From NCBI RefSeq assembly GCF_950023065.1, contig NC_088677.1, forward strand, positions 27,797,230-27,861,229: 64,000 nt of DNA, read 5' to 3'. Each line of letters starts with the position of its first letter. Position 1 is the first letter of the stretch. The notes under the pieces are model-generated. The model had not been told where the DNA came from. It did no database searches and worked only from the letters and a program-made list of their open reading frames with translations. The position numbers and the translations under genes were made by a program. Origin of the DNA: Planococcus citri. Taxonomy: Eukaryota > Arthropoda > Insecta > Hemiptera > Pseudococcidae. Below are positions 48,090 to 62,400 of this stretch, piece after piece.

Positions 48090-51000
48090 TTTAACAAAGA
48101 TGGTAAACTGTTCAGCCTTTTAAAAATTAACTGTTGAAACTCAATGCATCGCAAACAAAATACGTTCAGTACCTTTGTGCAAAAGCAAAAGCACGACTCG
48201 ATTGTGTTGTTTTCCTTTGCGACGTTTTTTTGTTTTTTGTTGTTGCTTTTTTGTTTGTGTTGAAGAAACGAGTGGCAGCGTTTTTAATGGACGGAATATG
48301 TGTGTAGGAGCGCCAGTAGCGTTGATGTTTTTTCATTTTAATTTTTTCCTAGTTTTTGTTTCGATTCGATTTCTTCTACATAACTTCAAAAACTGACCAA
48401 AAATTAAAATTATTTCTGTCAGGGCGTCAGGGCTCCTGACTGAAAATGAAAAAACAGAAAAATTCACTGTAGGTGAGTTCAGAGTTGATTCCCGTTTTTT
48501 TTTATTTGTGGAAATAATAGAAGTAGCCAGTAGAGTAGGTAGTCGAATTGATTTTGCTTTATGAAGTGCCTTTTGCAGGTTTCAACTTTCCAACCCTATT
48601 TGACCTCTCTCCAGGGTCTAAAAAGTAGATTTCTGGGTAATTTTTCACTGTTTTTGAATACACAAGAATCAAGATGAATATTCAAACCGGCCACCGGGAC
48701 AAAATAATTCTAAGTGCCTTATATGTATTGAATAGACCACCCATCTGACTTATAGCCTACCTCAGAACTATCTCAGAACACAACAGATCAATCACTAAAC
48801 TATAAAAAGTGGGAGAAAGTAGGTATTTGCAAATTTATTTCTATTCTTAGATTTTGGAAGGAAATGATACAAATTTATATGTTTCCTTCGAGACTTGAGA
48901 TGAGATGATCTAGTTGTTACCTATTTGCGAATTTTTATGAAAAGGTGACTTCATTATTTTCCCCAGAATGATTGCTCTGAAAAACGGATTGAAAATTCAG
49001 TACGATTATTAAAGCAAGACACAACTCTCTCTTCAATCACTGACTTTTTTGGTGTTATTGCTGAGAAAAAGTCGAATATGTACCAAAAAATTGAAACACA
49101 TTTTTTATAAATAAAATTTTAATTTGAAAGTTGGCTACCTATTTTAAAAAGTGTATTCGCTCGCAGTAAAAATTTATCTCAAATTTACTCATATTGCTCA
49201 GCTCACATTGTTATCACATATAAAAAAGTTGGTAATTTTTTTTACTCGCAGCAGAAAAAGTTAGTTGGCCGAAGCATGTTGAATGAAACAGCAAGTTGGG
49301 AAGTTTTGTAATTTCGTAGCAAAGTAGTTTGTGTTCATTAACCGAGTGTGGAAAGGGGTTTGTTTCGTTTCAGCGCTTTAAAGTATATATATATATAGTA
49401 GATGCGTTGTTGTATTATAATTTAGAATACGTTTTTCGTATATTTTTTAGAAATTCGCTTTCATCAACTTTCTTTTTATAGACTTTTCAGTTTTCACGAG
49501 TTTTTCTCCTTCTTCTTCTCTTCATCGAGCGTAGCTGTTCGGTAAAAGGCCAATGCTTCGACTCTCCTTTTTTTTTTTTTACTCCAAACGTGATTTGGTT
49601 TCATATGTACTTTGGCGATGAAGAAATGAACGAGTCAATATATGCTGTGGTCACTCGGATCTATCTACGCTTGAAGGGTATTTTTGAAACACCTTATTGG
49701 CGAATTGTTGCGTTTACGTGTGCGGTGTGCTGATAAAGAAAGAGGAAGTAACTCAACTAGAATACCTACTGAACGATGGTAAATACTACTTGTCTCCGTG
49801 TAGGAAGTTTTGGGTGTAAATTTTAAATTTCACGCACTGTTTGGCCATATTTTTTGGTAATTGAATGAAAGTGTGGTTTGTTTCGATTGCAGTATAGGTA
49901 GCTCTATCTACCTTGCGTGTTATTAATGCGGTTATTAAGGTGTAGGTACTGGGTGTTCCGAAATAGGATCCGAATAGTTGATGCACGAGTGTAAATAGTT
50001 TAGTAGACTCTGGAAAATGAAGGGGCGAGTTAATTTTCTTCAGCTATATTGTGATATTTTTTTGATATTTCACTACAACTTTGGTGGCTAAATGTGGATG
50101 GATTTTTACTGAATTTTGAATCGAAGAACACGTCTCGATATTGCGATCAAAGTTGGAAAAATTACCAAAAAACTCCGAATGGAATAATCAATGTTCGAAA
50201 TTCTGGCAATATTTGATGTAGAAAAATAAACTGCGTGAAAAATATGACAGAATAAATGAAATTAGCCTTGACCATTTCTATAAGGTTTTGAAATGTGTAA
50301 AGAGAAGAAAAAAACACGGTACACTACTTATGGAAAACTACAGCAAACATTGCTGCCTGCCACTCATCAATTCTTCAGAGCAGCGTATCTTATCCTTAAA
50401 CGTCTTGAAAATCAACTCGAATTATATTTTATTGTTTAACTCGAGTTTTTTTTCAGACGTTACGAAATTTTCAGGATAAAGTTTCCAAATATAATTCGGA
50501 GAGACAAAACCAACACTTCAACGCGTTTTCAGCATAACTCTCTCACTCCGTACATATATACGACATCGATAAAAATAAAAGTTTTCATTTTTTGTTTCAC
50601 TATAACAGACGATGAGGAAAGAGAGAAAGAAAGGATAAAAGGATTTCAACGAAATGGTTTTAAAAAAACAGTATTTTATGACGAAGTTAAACAATACGTA
50701 TAAAAAGTACCTACGCACATATAAACGAATATCAGCCAGGCAAAATGATATAAGCTTCGTATAGTAATTTACAACCTTCAAAGGATCGTCTATACTTTCT
50801 ACTTCGGAAAAGAAAAAAAAAAAAAAAAAAAATAGCTGATGATAAAAACAAACGTACGCACGTTCTAAACAACTTGTCAATTCACTCGTCTGAGAATGAG
50901 AAAAGCTGTCCTTTATTTCAAATTTGGTATATTTTTCATTTCGCGAATCTTGTAAAGAAAAAGCTTTTTGGATGGAAAATAATTAGGTAGGTAGGTGCCT

Positions 51001-53491
51001 GTGTATAGTGGAGTATTTATTATTCAGAACAAGAGCAAATAATTCCAACTATAGGTACCTACCTAAGAAGTTTTATCGAACTACATATTAGGTACCTAAG
51101 CCTGGTATAGAAATTTTCAACCAATTGTACACCATGCTAAGTTAAGTACCACGCTTTTTAAAATTATCCTGGTGGGAGTTGTGTAGTAAAACTGCGCTTT
51201 TGTCGAAAAAACCTTTCAAGTGACGATAACTAACTGAGCGAATAAATATCTCCGAAATGGTTCCAAGTTGTATTATAGGTACGCACTCGAACATCATTAA
51301 AAGTAATTCGGATCGATTCGAAATTTTTAAAAGACGAGCAGAAAACAGCGTAGAGAGTTTAGTAATTCATGATATCAAGCTTTCGACAAGCATCGTAATT
51401 ACGTTAGTCAAACATTCATAAAATAGCAAATTTCGCTGCGATTTTATCAAAATCCTATTAAATATTACAAGAGGGTCGAAATTCTCATCATCATTGCAAC
51501 CTCGTTTTCCTTCCATCTCTCTCTTTTTCATATACCTACCTACATAATTACCTGATTTTATTCCCAGCTCCTGTGCTCATTGCGTTGGCCGAGTTATTAT
51601 GTTGAATGAAGGCTGGAGTTTTTTCTGGAAAAATTTTCCACCCGAGGAAGCTTTTGACGATGGGCTGAATTTTTAAAAATTTTCATGTGGGATGCAGGTT
51701 GATGTTTGAAATGAGTAACAAAATTCAATTGATATTATAAATAGTCCTGTTGAGACAACCAACCCATTTTAAGAATTCGACATGAGACGAGAAATTTGTT
51801 TCTTTGTATATTGAGAATGCATTCAAAATAATTATTTTCAATTTTTTTTCTTTGGGAACCCCTGCTTTTTAAAAAAACCGTAATCGATGCATAAAAGGCA
51901 AACAGCTAGTTAATAACCAACTGCATAGTCTTTGAACAAAAGCAAAACAGGTAACAAAGAATTATTCTTATATTTCTTTAGGTAAAAATCGTTTCAAGTA
52001 ACCAATGGAACAGATACTTTTTATGATAATGTAAGTAGTAACCTACCTAAACAATTGTTGTAATAATATGTACCTTACACAACATTTACTTACAAGTTAA
52101 GGTAACTTCATGAATACCTACATGTAGTAAGTAAGTAAAATAATTCGTACCAATAATTTTACGCAGCTAACAATAAGATGAATGGTCGGTGTAATCAGCG
52201 TTGTTCGAATACCCGGACACGAGCTGGTTCTTCAATCACATAAAAATTCAGCGTCACTTATGTAACTAAAATTGCATTTTTGCCCTCAAAATTCATCACT
52301 CAAACGAAATTTATTTACTAACCATTGACTGACCAGTTCGTTTATCGGGTTTTTTCAACTGAACCGAGTACTCGAACAACCCTAATTTAATTATACCTAA
52401 TAATAAACAACGACCATAGACGTAATTTAATACCTACATTATTACTCGGGTTAAAATTTAAAAATGATAACAAGAACATTTTAAAAAAGAACCAAGAATT
52501 TGGCAATTAAACCTATAACAACGACTGCAGTTGAGCGGAGTCTTATTTTCTTAAATAAATTAGGTACAAAATAGCAATCAGACTTCGAGCTAGATTGAAT
52601 TTTTTTCCACAACTCGAATAACCCTCCTTCACAATTTCGAAAACTGGAAACCCATATTACAAAACGAATAAATAATTATTATAAAACTATTAAGTTTACA
52701 ATAAAAATACTTAAAAAAACAACATACAAAACAACGAGTCAAACACATTTTTTCAGGACGAAAAACAGTTGACTCCGAGCTACATGGCAGTATCGACTGG
52801 TTTCTTGACAAAATTTTCGCGAAATATGTCGCAAAAAAATATACAAACTTCTAAAAATTAACAAAACCGTACTTACGTCACCCTCAAGAATGACAATATA
52901 AACATGCATTCCATACGAGCGTATTAGACTATCTTACTTACATAGTAGGTACTTATTTCGAATAGTTTTGAAATCATTCGAAAAATGAATTAGCGATTTA
53001 ATTCAGCAGAAACTAGCGTTTAAACACATTCATTAACCACGCTGAGGATTCCTCATTTATAATTAAGTACAGGTAGGTAGATTGAACCTATTACCAACAC
53101 TTATGTAGGTAGTTCGGAGACGATATGAACGAGCGTGAGGCTATTGCTGGATTTGAAGCGAGTTCCATGATTTATGTAACATACGATGACAGAAAACTCA
53201 TTTTCATTTTGTATAGGCAATACATAGGTCTAGACCAGGTTTTTTTTGTTTTCTTTTGGCATTTACCTCAACCGAAAAATTATTTAACGTGATTAATTTG
53301 AAATGTAGGTACGAAACCACTCGAAGGACAAAATGAGAATATAGCACGGTGGACGCCAACAATTAAAAACAGGAATATTCCGCGCGAATAAAAAGTTAAT
53401 TCATTTTTGGAAGAAATTTTTCTTAAAAATAATACAATATAATTTATTTGGGGGAAAATGATAAAAGTAAAGGTGATATTATCAGTTCGAG
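48090..53491. other. intergenic, no gene recognised
   Basis: 5.4 kb of AT-rich DNA between two minus-strand genes. Only simple repeats (TATATATATA near 49390, an A run near 50815) and GTAGGTA motifs are seen. Confidence 0.4.
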
Positions 53492-56400
53492 TTAAGTGAT
53501 GACCGTAGGTTGCTGACGACCAGTATACGATGACAACTGAGATATCTGCAAACCAACCTGAAAATCGAAAACCGAAACGTTAATCCAATCAACACCATTC
53601 ACACTCACACAATAAGTAGGTAGTTTGTAATTGGATTTGCAACTGAGTAAATTACCTCGATTAGCGGTTTTAATGCTACTTGTGCGTCTAAATCAATCTG
53701 CCCATCAGCAGGTTCGTAACTTTCGATGTACAGTCTTATTGTAGCACCACTGCTTCCGGTACCGGATAATCTAAATATTAATCGCGATCCATTCGTAAAA
53801 ATGATTCGAAGACCCTGTAATTTTACGTAGATATTAGAAGAAGAAAAAGAAAAATCATTGAATTTATGTAAGTATGTAGTTAGGTAGGTAGGTAGGTACC
53901 TGATTTTTTGAAACACTGTGATCAATCGGATCAACATATTCGTAATCGTCGGCTTTCGCAACGACAAATTTTTTATCTCCGGAGACGAAAGTTTCACCGA
54001 CGAATGAAGGCTGGGTGATTTTAGCTGTTAAATCTTGCATCATTTTTTTCGACGAATCAGCGTCGCAATTTTCATAATCGTACCTTCAATGGAGATGAAA
54101 AATCATCAATTTGATAAAATCCACGAGTCGAGTCTCAAACGAAGAGTGTAAAATTGCTTACCTAGAATAATAATTTCTGCCGAACTTGGCCCAATGTTCG
54201 TGACAAATTTTTTCAACCGATTTTCCGCTCGATTCGATTACAGAAAGCCAAGCTAATACTGCCCAAATACCGTCTTTTTCTCTGATATGATCCGATCCAG
54301 TCCTACAGGTACATAAAAAGTGATTCTTGTATTCCGATAAATTATCGTAGGTAGGTATACTACGAATGAAGGTAATAGGTGGAAAATGCCATTCACCTCT
54401 TATGTTTAGTAGTTGTAACTTACCCAAAACTTTCTTCTCCGCATAGTGACAAACGTCCAGCATCCATCAAGTTGCCAAAATATTTCCAGCCAGTGGGCAC
54501 CTCGAAAACCTCGACGTTCAATTCTTTTGCAACTCTGCAATAAAACAAAAATCAGTATTCAGTATGCCATTAGAAAAGTTCTGGCAGTAAAAGCACCTTA
54601 GGTATACAGAAGATTCGTGCGACTTTTTTTCTTTTTTAAAGTGACATAATTAACAAGCAGAGACAACTAGCCAGGTGACAGCGTACGTAGGTGTAAAAAA
54701 AATTTTGTTAAATATTTCATTAGTGGCGTTAAGCCGGAGGAAGATCATCTCAGGGTCTTGAAAAATGCTCCTACGAGCTTTTCTTCAAGACGGGATACAG
54801 TAAATTAAATTTTTAAATTATCATCCAAATTAGTTGAAAAACATTACGTTAGGCATGAAATCCACTATTCAATTTTTTTTAGTGACTTTAGTGACTGAAA
54901 AATAGCAAAAAAGTGACCAAAATTTTGAGAAATGAGAGCAAAGTAGGTATACATTATGTTAGTCGGGGAGCCCGCATAAGGATCTATTGCACCCCCTCCC
55001 CGGCGATCTTCCGGGACAATTTGTTTCTTAAAGGGGGAGTCCTAAGGAACATTTCTAGCCTTGTCCTCAAAAAAAAGTGGCCCTACTTACAAAATGGCGG
55101 TCCTTCTGATTGACAGGTCAGCAAAAATCGCAGATTTTGCGTTCCAACATAGGACTTGGACGAAATTTTTTAAACCGTACAAAGGTAGATCGAAAGATAG
55201 GGCAAACATTTCACCTGTCAAAATTTCTAGTGCTAAAGTGCCTTTTTAGATTTTTTGAAAATCAAATTTAGGCCAAAAATGAGGAAAAAAATCAAAAGAT
55301 TACCAAATTGACCAAGAAAGCTAAAATTTGGGATATATCCTATTTTCGACACGCCAAATCGATTGGAAACTGTTTCAACCTGTTTTGAGCAGTTTTGGAG
55401 CCTCCAGCAGATTTTTGAAACTCGAAATTCCCACAAAATTTTATCAAATGGAGTTGGAAAGCCGAAATCTACTCTGCGAACTAATTTCAATACGCCACGA
55501 AGTCAACTGCAGGTGGATTTCAAGTTGTTTTGGAGCCTCCAGCGACTCTTTGAAAATTACTGGAGCCTCCAGTAGATTTTTGAAACTTGAAATTACCCAA
55601 AATTTCATCAAACGGAGATAGAAAGCCGAAATTTATTCTTTAAACTAATTTCAATACGCTACGAAGTCGACTGCGGGTGGGTTTAAAGTCGTTTTGGAGC
55701 CTCCAGCGACTTTTTGAAAAGGTTGTATGGCGTTTTTTGGGAATTTGAAAATTCCAAAAAGTAGCTGGAAGCTTCAAAATCATTTGAAACCACCATGCAG
55801 TCGACTTCATATCGTATTGAAATTAGTTTGCGAAGTAAATTTCAGCTTGCTAACTCCATTTGATAAAATGTTGAGGGAATTTCAAAGTTCAAAAATCTGG
55901 TGACTCCAGTAATTTTCAAAAAGTCGCTGGAGGCTCCAAAACGACTTGAAATCCACCTGCAGTCGACTTCATATCGTATTGAAATTAGTTCACAGAATGA
56001 ACTTCGACTTTCCATCTCTATTAGGTACATATTTTGATAAGATTTTGGGAAATTTCGAGTTTAAAAAATCTGCTGGAGGCTCCAGAAAGACTCAAAACAG
56101 GTTGAAACAGTTTCCAATCGATTCGGTGTGTCGAAAATAGGGTATATCCCAAATTTCAGCTTTCTTGGTCAATTTGGTAAAATTTTGATTTTTTTCCCTC
56201 ATTTTTGGCCTAAAAATTTGATTTTCAAAAATTCACCAAGAATTCAAAAAGACACTTTAGCACTAGAAATTTTGACAGGTGAAATTTTTGCCTGATCTTT
56301 CGATCTACCTTTGTGCGGTTTGGAAAATATCGGCTCTATCCAATCGCATCGTCTTACATTTAATGTTGAACAGTTGATTTTTAATTTTTTTTAAAATGAT

Positions 56401-59400
56401 GATTATGAAGGATTTTTATGAAAAATATTGATCATTTCTTAAAATTTTGCACTTTTTCTTTTTTACAGGACGAATATTTAAAAAAAAAGTGACCAGACCA
56501 AAGTCACTTTTTTTGGCCATTTTCGCTGAAATAGTGACAAAGGTGACTTGCAAGTGAAATAAATGACTAAGTCACTTTTTAAGTGATCGAATTTCATGCC
56601 TGATATGTAGATAGTACGAGTAGGTAGGTACCTTGCACGTACAATGAACCAAATTTGAAATTTTCATCGTCGACTAAGTAGTCTGAACTCTGAAGGCAAG
56701 CAAAACTACAAGCAGCGAAGTCAAGCTACTTCAAGATTAATTTACCCACTGTTTACTGGGACAAGTTACGTACTAATGAAAACAAAATCAGCGTAAAATT
56801 ACTTCATACCTGTCAACACCGGCTCCAGTAGGCATACTTCGAGCTAAACCTTTCACACCAGTTTGACGGAAATAAGGAATACAATCCAAATGACTGGCTA
56901 AAATGGCCAACGAGTCGCTAGGCGTAACGAAAAAAGCTTTCTTTCCTAAAATCATGTTTCTATCCTGCAACAATAGCCAGAAAAAAAAATTAAAATTCAG
57001 CTTGACCAAGAATTTAATTTACATATCACTTATCACATAATCTAATTATATAAAAATCCAAACCCCAGTAGCGAAAGTATGTAAATGTTGGCTTTTTCAC
57101 GTTACCCAGCGTTGGTTTGTTTACAGCGTTTAGTAGGTACGTGAAATAGGTGCCCACAAACAAGTTTTTTTTTTTTTCATTTTCGAATTTTTCGAAAATA
57201 TTTAAAATGCGAATATTTTTCAATTCGAAATTTCAACTACTTGAATTGAATTACCTGGATTGATTATTGATTTGACAGGGAAGCATGATGTACTCTTCTC
57301 TGTTGAGTGAGAGGATTTTCAAAAATTAATTACCAGAAATACCAGAATGATTGATTTTTGTTTTTGATTTGATGGGGAAATAAGATGTCAGCTTTTTAGT
57401 AGACAATTTCCAAAAATTTATTGCTATTGATTTTTGATTTGACGGGGGACGGGGGGACGGGGCCGACGGGGAGAGTAGGGTGTTCGATTTTCAGTCAGAC
57501 AATTTTCAAAAATTTATTGCAATGATTTTTCGAAGGTTATGTGGAAAGGAGAGGAATGCAGTAAAAAACTTATGATTGATCACTCTAAGTAAAAATGCAT
57601 TAATTAGGTAGGTAGAAGTACCTACTTACTATGAATTAATGTTACCAGGATTGATGATTGTCATTATTGATTGATTTGATGGGGAAATATCATGTTTAGT
57701 CAGATGAGCTGATTTTCAAAAATTATTAAGTACCTATTAGGATTTGTGTATCTATCATGTTTAGTCAGATGAGCTGATTTTCAAAAATTATTAATATTAA
57801 TTATGGTACCTATTAGGATTTGTGTTTGATTTGACGGGGATTGAATGAGATGTAATGGTTTTTTAAAATTATTAATGACCACAATTCATATTCAAGTTTT
57901 ATTTGATGGGGAAATTAGGCATGGTTGAGTGAGATAAGATGATTTTCGAAAATTATAAATAGGTAATAATAGCCTAGGTAGCTAACCACAATTCGTGCTT
58001 CATTTAATTTGACGGGGAAATTATTTTATTTAGTGAAAGGATTTTAAATGATAAACATCAGGAATCATGTTGGGTGAGGTAAAATGATTTTCAAGAATTC
58101 TGATGTTTGATTTTATGGGGAAACATGGTTTTCACTGTTGGGTGAGGTGCAGAGATGGGGAGATCCGCAAAAAAATCGGATTCAAATGGCGCGATTCACT
58201 TCACCCAAAAAATTGAATCCGATTCAAAATCAACGATGGACTCAATGGACTCGATTCGCGATTCAATGTTGGTATTTGTGGCATTTTTTGAAAAACTGCA
58301 GTGTTTCTAAACAGCCTCTTCTCTTGAGGTTCCAAATAAAACGAATTGGTTTAGCTAATTAGCTTGAATAGCTTGAAGCTTCAAAACGACTTGAAACCAT
58401 TGTCCAGTCGACTTCAAAGCATTTAGCATATTGAAATTGGTTTTCAGAGTGAATTTTGATTTTCCAACTCCATTTGATGAAATTTTGTGGGAATTTCAAG
58501 TTTCTCAAATTTGCTGCAGGCCATAGGAATTTTCAAAAACTTGCTGGAGGTTCCAAAATGACTTGAACCCACCTGCAGTAGACTTACGGAAATTCAATTT
58601 CGAGTACTGAATAGTCTGTTGAAGGCTCCAGTAATTTCCAAAAGGTCACTGGAAGCTCCAAAATGACTGACAAACTGATTGTTTCTCATAATAATATCAT
58701 GTTCCTCAGTCATTTACGGATGCATGGGTACACAGGTTCACTCTACCCCAGTACCCGTTACACGGGTTCCCGCTAGTACTTATATCTTATTTATATCAAC
58801 ATTTTAAAAAATTTTTAAAATAAAATTAAAATTTCATTTCGAAAGGGGATATTTCTTCCCTGGTATGAGGCATCGGAAATTTGCGATACCGATACCCTGT
58901 AGTGCAGTGATGGCAAAACTTTTTCATTTCAGTTCAAGTTTTTAGTTTTTAGTTACAGTTTTATTTTTTTCAGTTCAAGTTTTCAGTTTTTAGTTTCAGT
59001 TTTATTTTTTTCAGTTCAAGTTTTCAGTTTTAAGTTTCAGTTTTACTTTTTTCAGTTCAAGTTTTTAGTTTCAGTTTTCAGTTTTGCTTTTTTCAGTTCA
59101 AGTTTTTATTTCAGTTTTCTATTTCAGTTTCAGTTTTCAAAATTTTTCTTAAAGTTCAAAAGGAAATGAAAAAAAAAATCATTTTCTTTCATGAATTTTT
59201 TCATACATTAATCTAATTTGCTACTTGGCAACAAAAACTTCAAATTTCAAATTCAAACATTTCAAACTCAAAAAGTATGAATAAATATGCAGGGCTGTGC
59301 AGAGAAAATCCGGGCCTGAGGGGGCCGAAGAAAAGACAAGTTATGCTATACTTGGGAGGAAGATCGCATCGTCCTTTTGCCGACAAAAAATTATTCCTCC

Positions 59401-62400
59401 AAAACTATGATACTTTGATCAAAACTGATTTGACAGTTCGAAAGGGCATTGAATTTTGAACTTTTTAAGTATTTTGAAATTTTCAAAAGTTGAAAGTTGA
59501 ACTTTGAATTTGAAAGTTCAAATTTCAAAATGGCGCTGTAAGTGGCAGCTATCATTTAAAATTTTGAAAAAATTTCCACATTTTGATACTTTTTCGAAAT
59601 ATTCAAGTTTCGAGATGGCACTCGTTGACGGAGAGGGAGCACCCCCAACCCCAATTTTGGGTGAAACGTTTGAAAGAAAATCTGGGGCATGTGATATATC
59701 AAATTGTATGTTTTCGGTGACGCTGAACACGAATATGACGTTAGATTTTTGATAGAACCCCATCCACGGCCCCCAGCATCTCCCCAAAGGGGGTAAAAGT
59801 TCAAAAAAGTGTTTTGTTCATGCGACACATGGAATAATATGTTTTTGGTGACGCTGAACACGAATATGACGTCAGATTTTTGATTGGGCTTCATCCACGG
59901 ACCACCAACAATTTTGTTGGACTTTTACCTATTGGGGGAGGTTCTGGGGGCCATAGGCGAGGTCGATTTAAAAAACTATGGCTATATTCGTGTTCAGCGA
60001 TATCGAAGACATACTATTTCATGTGTCACACGAATGTTACCATTTTTTTTGGGGTTACCCGCTTTGGGGAGGTGCAGGGGGCCGTGGACGGGTCAAATCA
60101 AAAATCTGACGTCATATTCGTGTTCAGCGTCACCAAAAACATATTATTCCACGTGTCACACGAACAAAACGCATTTTTGAACTTTCACCCCCTTTGAGGA
60201 GGTGCTGTGGGCCGTGGATGGGGTTCTACCAAAAATCTGACGTCATATTCGTGTTCAGCGTCTCCGAAAACATACAATTCGATATTTCACATGCCCCAGA
60301 TTTTCTTTCGAACGTTTCACCCAAAATTGGGGGTGGAGATGCTCCCCCTCCGTCAAGGAGTGCCATCTCGAAACCTAAATATTTCGAAAAAGTATCAAAA
60401 TGTACATCTATGGAAATTTTTTCAAAATTTTAAATGGTAGCTCCCACTTACAGCGCCATTTTGAAATTTGAATTTTCAAATTGAAAGTTCAACTTTCAAC
60501 TTTTGAAAATTTCAACATATTTGAAAAGTTCTAAATTCAATGCTTTTTCGAACTGTGAAATCAGTTTTGATCAAAAATTTCAACATATTTGAAAAGTTCT
60601 AAATTCAATGCTTTTTCGAACTGTGAAATCAGTTTTGATCAAAGTATTGAAAATAATAGAAGCCTCTCCATCCGCCCCCTGAGGGGGCTGGGACCAAACT
60701 GATTGCGGCTTTCTTACTTACTGGGTGGGTAGATATTGTAAAAAAAATTTGAGCGAAATCGAAGGACATGACCCAAAAACGTTGGTTGAGTTGACATGGA
60801 ATGACCCAAGTAGCATCTTGAATGGCCCCAGCGAAGCGAGGGCAAAAGTTTTCAGCTTTGGAAAATTTGTGATTTAAAAAGTAGAACGACATCAATCGAT
60901 TTTAATGGAAAAAAAATAGGTTTTTCTTTTTGTTTTTTTTTATCTCAACATTTTTCAAATTCAATAGGTTTTTCTTGAAATTGTAACTCTGACTTCTGAC
61001 TTCTGAGAAGAGTATCAAATTGACCCATGCAAAGCGAGGGCAAAAGATTGGATAATTTGTAGTTCAAAAAGTAGAAGAATATCAATTTTAATGAGAGAAT
61101 TCGCCATTCTGTTTTTCTGATTTCAACTTTTTCTAAATTTCATTTTCATCAATGTTTTTTACTTTTTTTTGGAAAGAAAAGATTCAAATTGGCCCGAGCG
61201 AAGCGAGGGCAAAAATTTTTGAAAAAAATTAAAATTTTGAGAATAGATTGATGATTTTGTCGACAAAATTCAGTGAATGGCAAAACTTTTACATTTCAGT
61301 TCAAGTTTTTAGTTTTTAGTTTCAGTTTCATTTTTTTCAGTTCAAGTTTTCAGTTTTTAGTTTCAGTTTTATTTTTTTCAGTTCAAGTTTTCAGTTTTCA
61401 GTTTAAGTTTTTCTCATTTCAGTTCTAGTCTCAGTTTTAGTTTCAGTTTCTCCATTTCAGTTCAAGTTTTTAACCAGTTTCAGTTTTAGTTTCAGTTTCA
61501 GTTTTCCATCACTGCTGTAGTGAGAAAGTATACTTGGCTTTGGGAATGGCGGAGGCACCGGCTATCAACTTTTTCAAAACATTTTCAAATTTTCCGAATT
61601 TTTTCTAGAATTAGAAATTCGTTTGAAAAATTGAAAATTGATGTTCAAATTGTTCTTTTTAAAATTTTACTAGGTGAGAAATATACTCTCAAGTATACCC
61701 AATACCCAATAATATGTTCCTACGTTAGTTCAGCTCTATTTAGCGGTAGTTCGTTCATTTCTTTTGTACAGAAAATTGTGAGATTTTCCCGCCAAAATGT
61801 AGGGTTTTAACTTTTAAGAAAAATATATTTTTGAAAGCCCCCTTCGAAATTTTTTTAGGTCAATTTTTCAGAGTATAGTTCAGTCTACTTAGTCAAGTTT
61901 GGTTATGAAAATTGAAAAAAGTGTTCAGACTATCCACCCACCCTTCCACCTACCCAATATCATTTTACCTTTTACCCCCTCACATTAATTGTAAGCAATG
62001 CAATATACGTAAAACAGCGTAAATAATTACCCCATCGCCGTCGAAAGCTGCTCCAAAATCGTAGTCACCATTTTGCAACGATTGGACCAACTCTGCCGCG
62101 TAAGTAAGATTAGGATCGGGATGACCGCCGCCGAAATCGGGTAAAGGTATCGCGTTTACGATCGATTTTTCGTCAGTTTGCAATTCATCGAGAAAAATTC
62201 GTTTCACATAAGGACCAGTTACTGCGCCGCGTAAAACAACAAGAGGTAAAGTACGATTCGGTAATTTAATTCAAAATTTGAATTTCAATCGAGAAGCGAA
62301 AGACGATCAATTTTCACTCACCTCCGTGCATGGAATTAATCAGCACTCGAAACGAGTTTTTGTTCGTCGGCGAATTATTAAGCAGAGTTCGCAACTTGGG

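Larger units (their letters stand above)
58905..61514. mobile_element. 2.6-kb composite hAT element in Pgm intron 5
   Basis: Terminal inverted repeats CAGTGATGG / CCATCACTG with a perfect 8-bp duplication CTGTAGTG (58897-58904, 61515-61522). Inside both ends are long direct (not inverted) subterminal arrays of CAGTTCAAGTTTTCAG and TTTTTAGTTTCAGTTTTA (58925-59145, 61295-61505). The middle holds a giant hairpin (59313-60690) and a tandem GCGAAGCGAGGGC array (60828-61215). No transposase is seen. Confidence 0.8.

Noticed and set aside
50518..50880. 120-codon minus-strand frame with many Phe and Tyr
   Set aside because: It runs through a poly-A tract and looks like AT-rich translation noise rather than a membrane protein.
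59504..60440. Overlapping frames of 80-112 codons on both strands
   Set aside because: They repeat because of the giant hairpin and its internal duplications; no codon bias or known domain.
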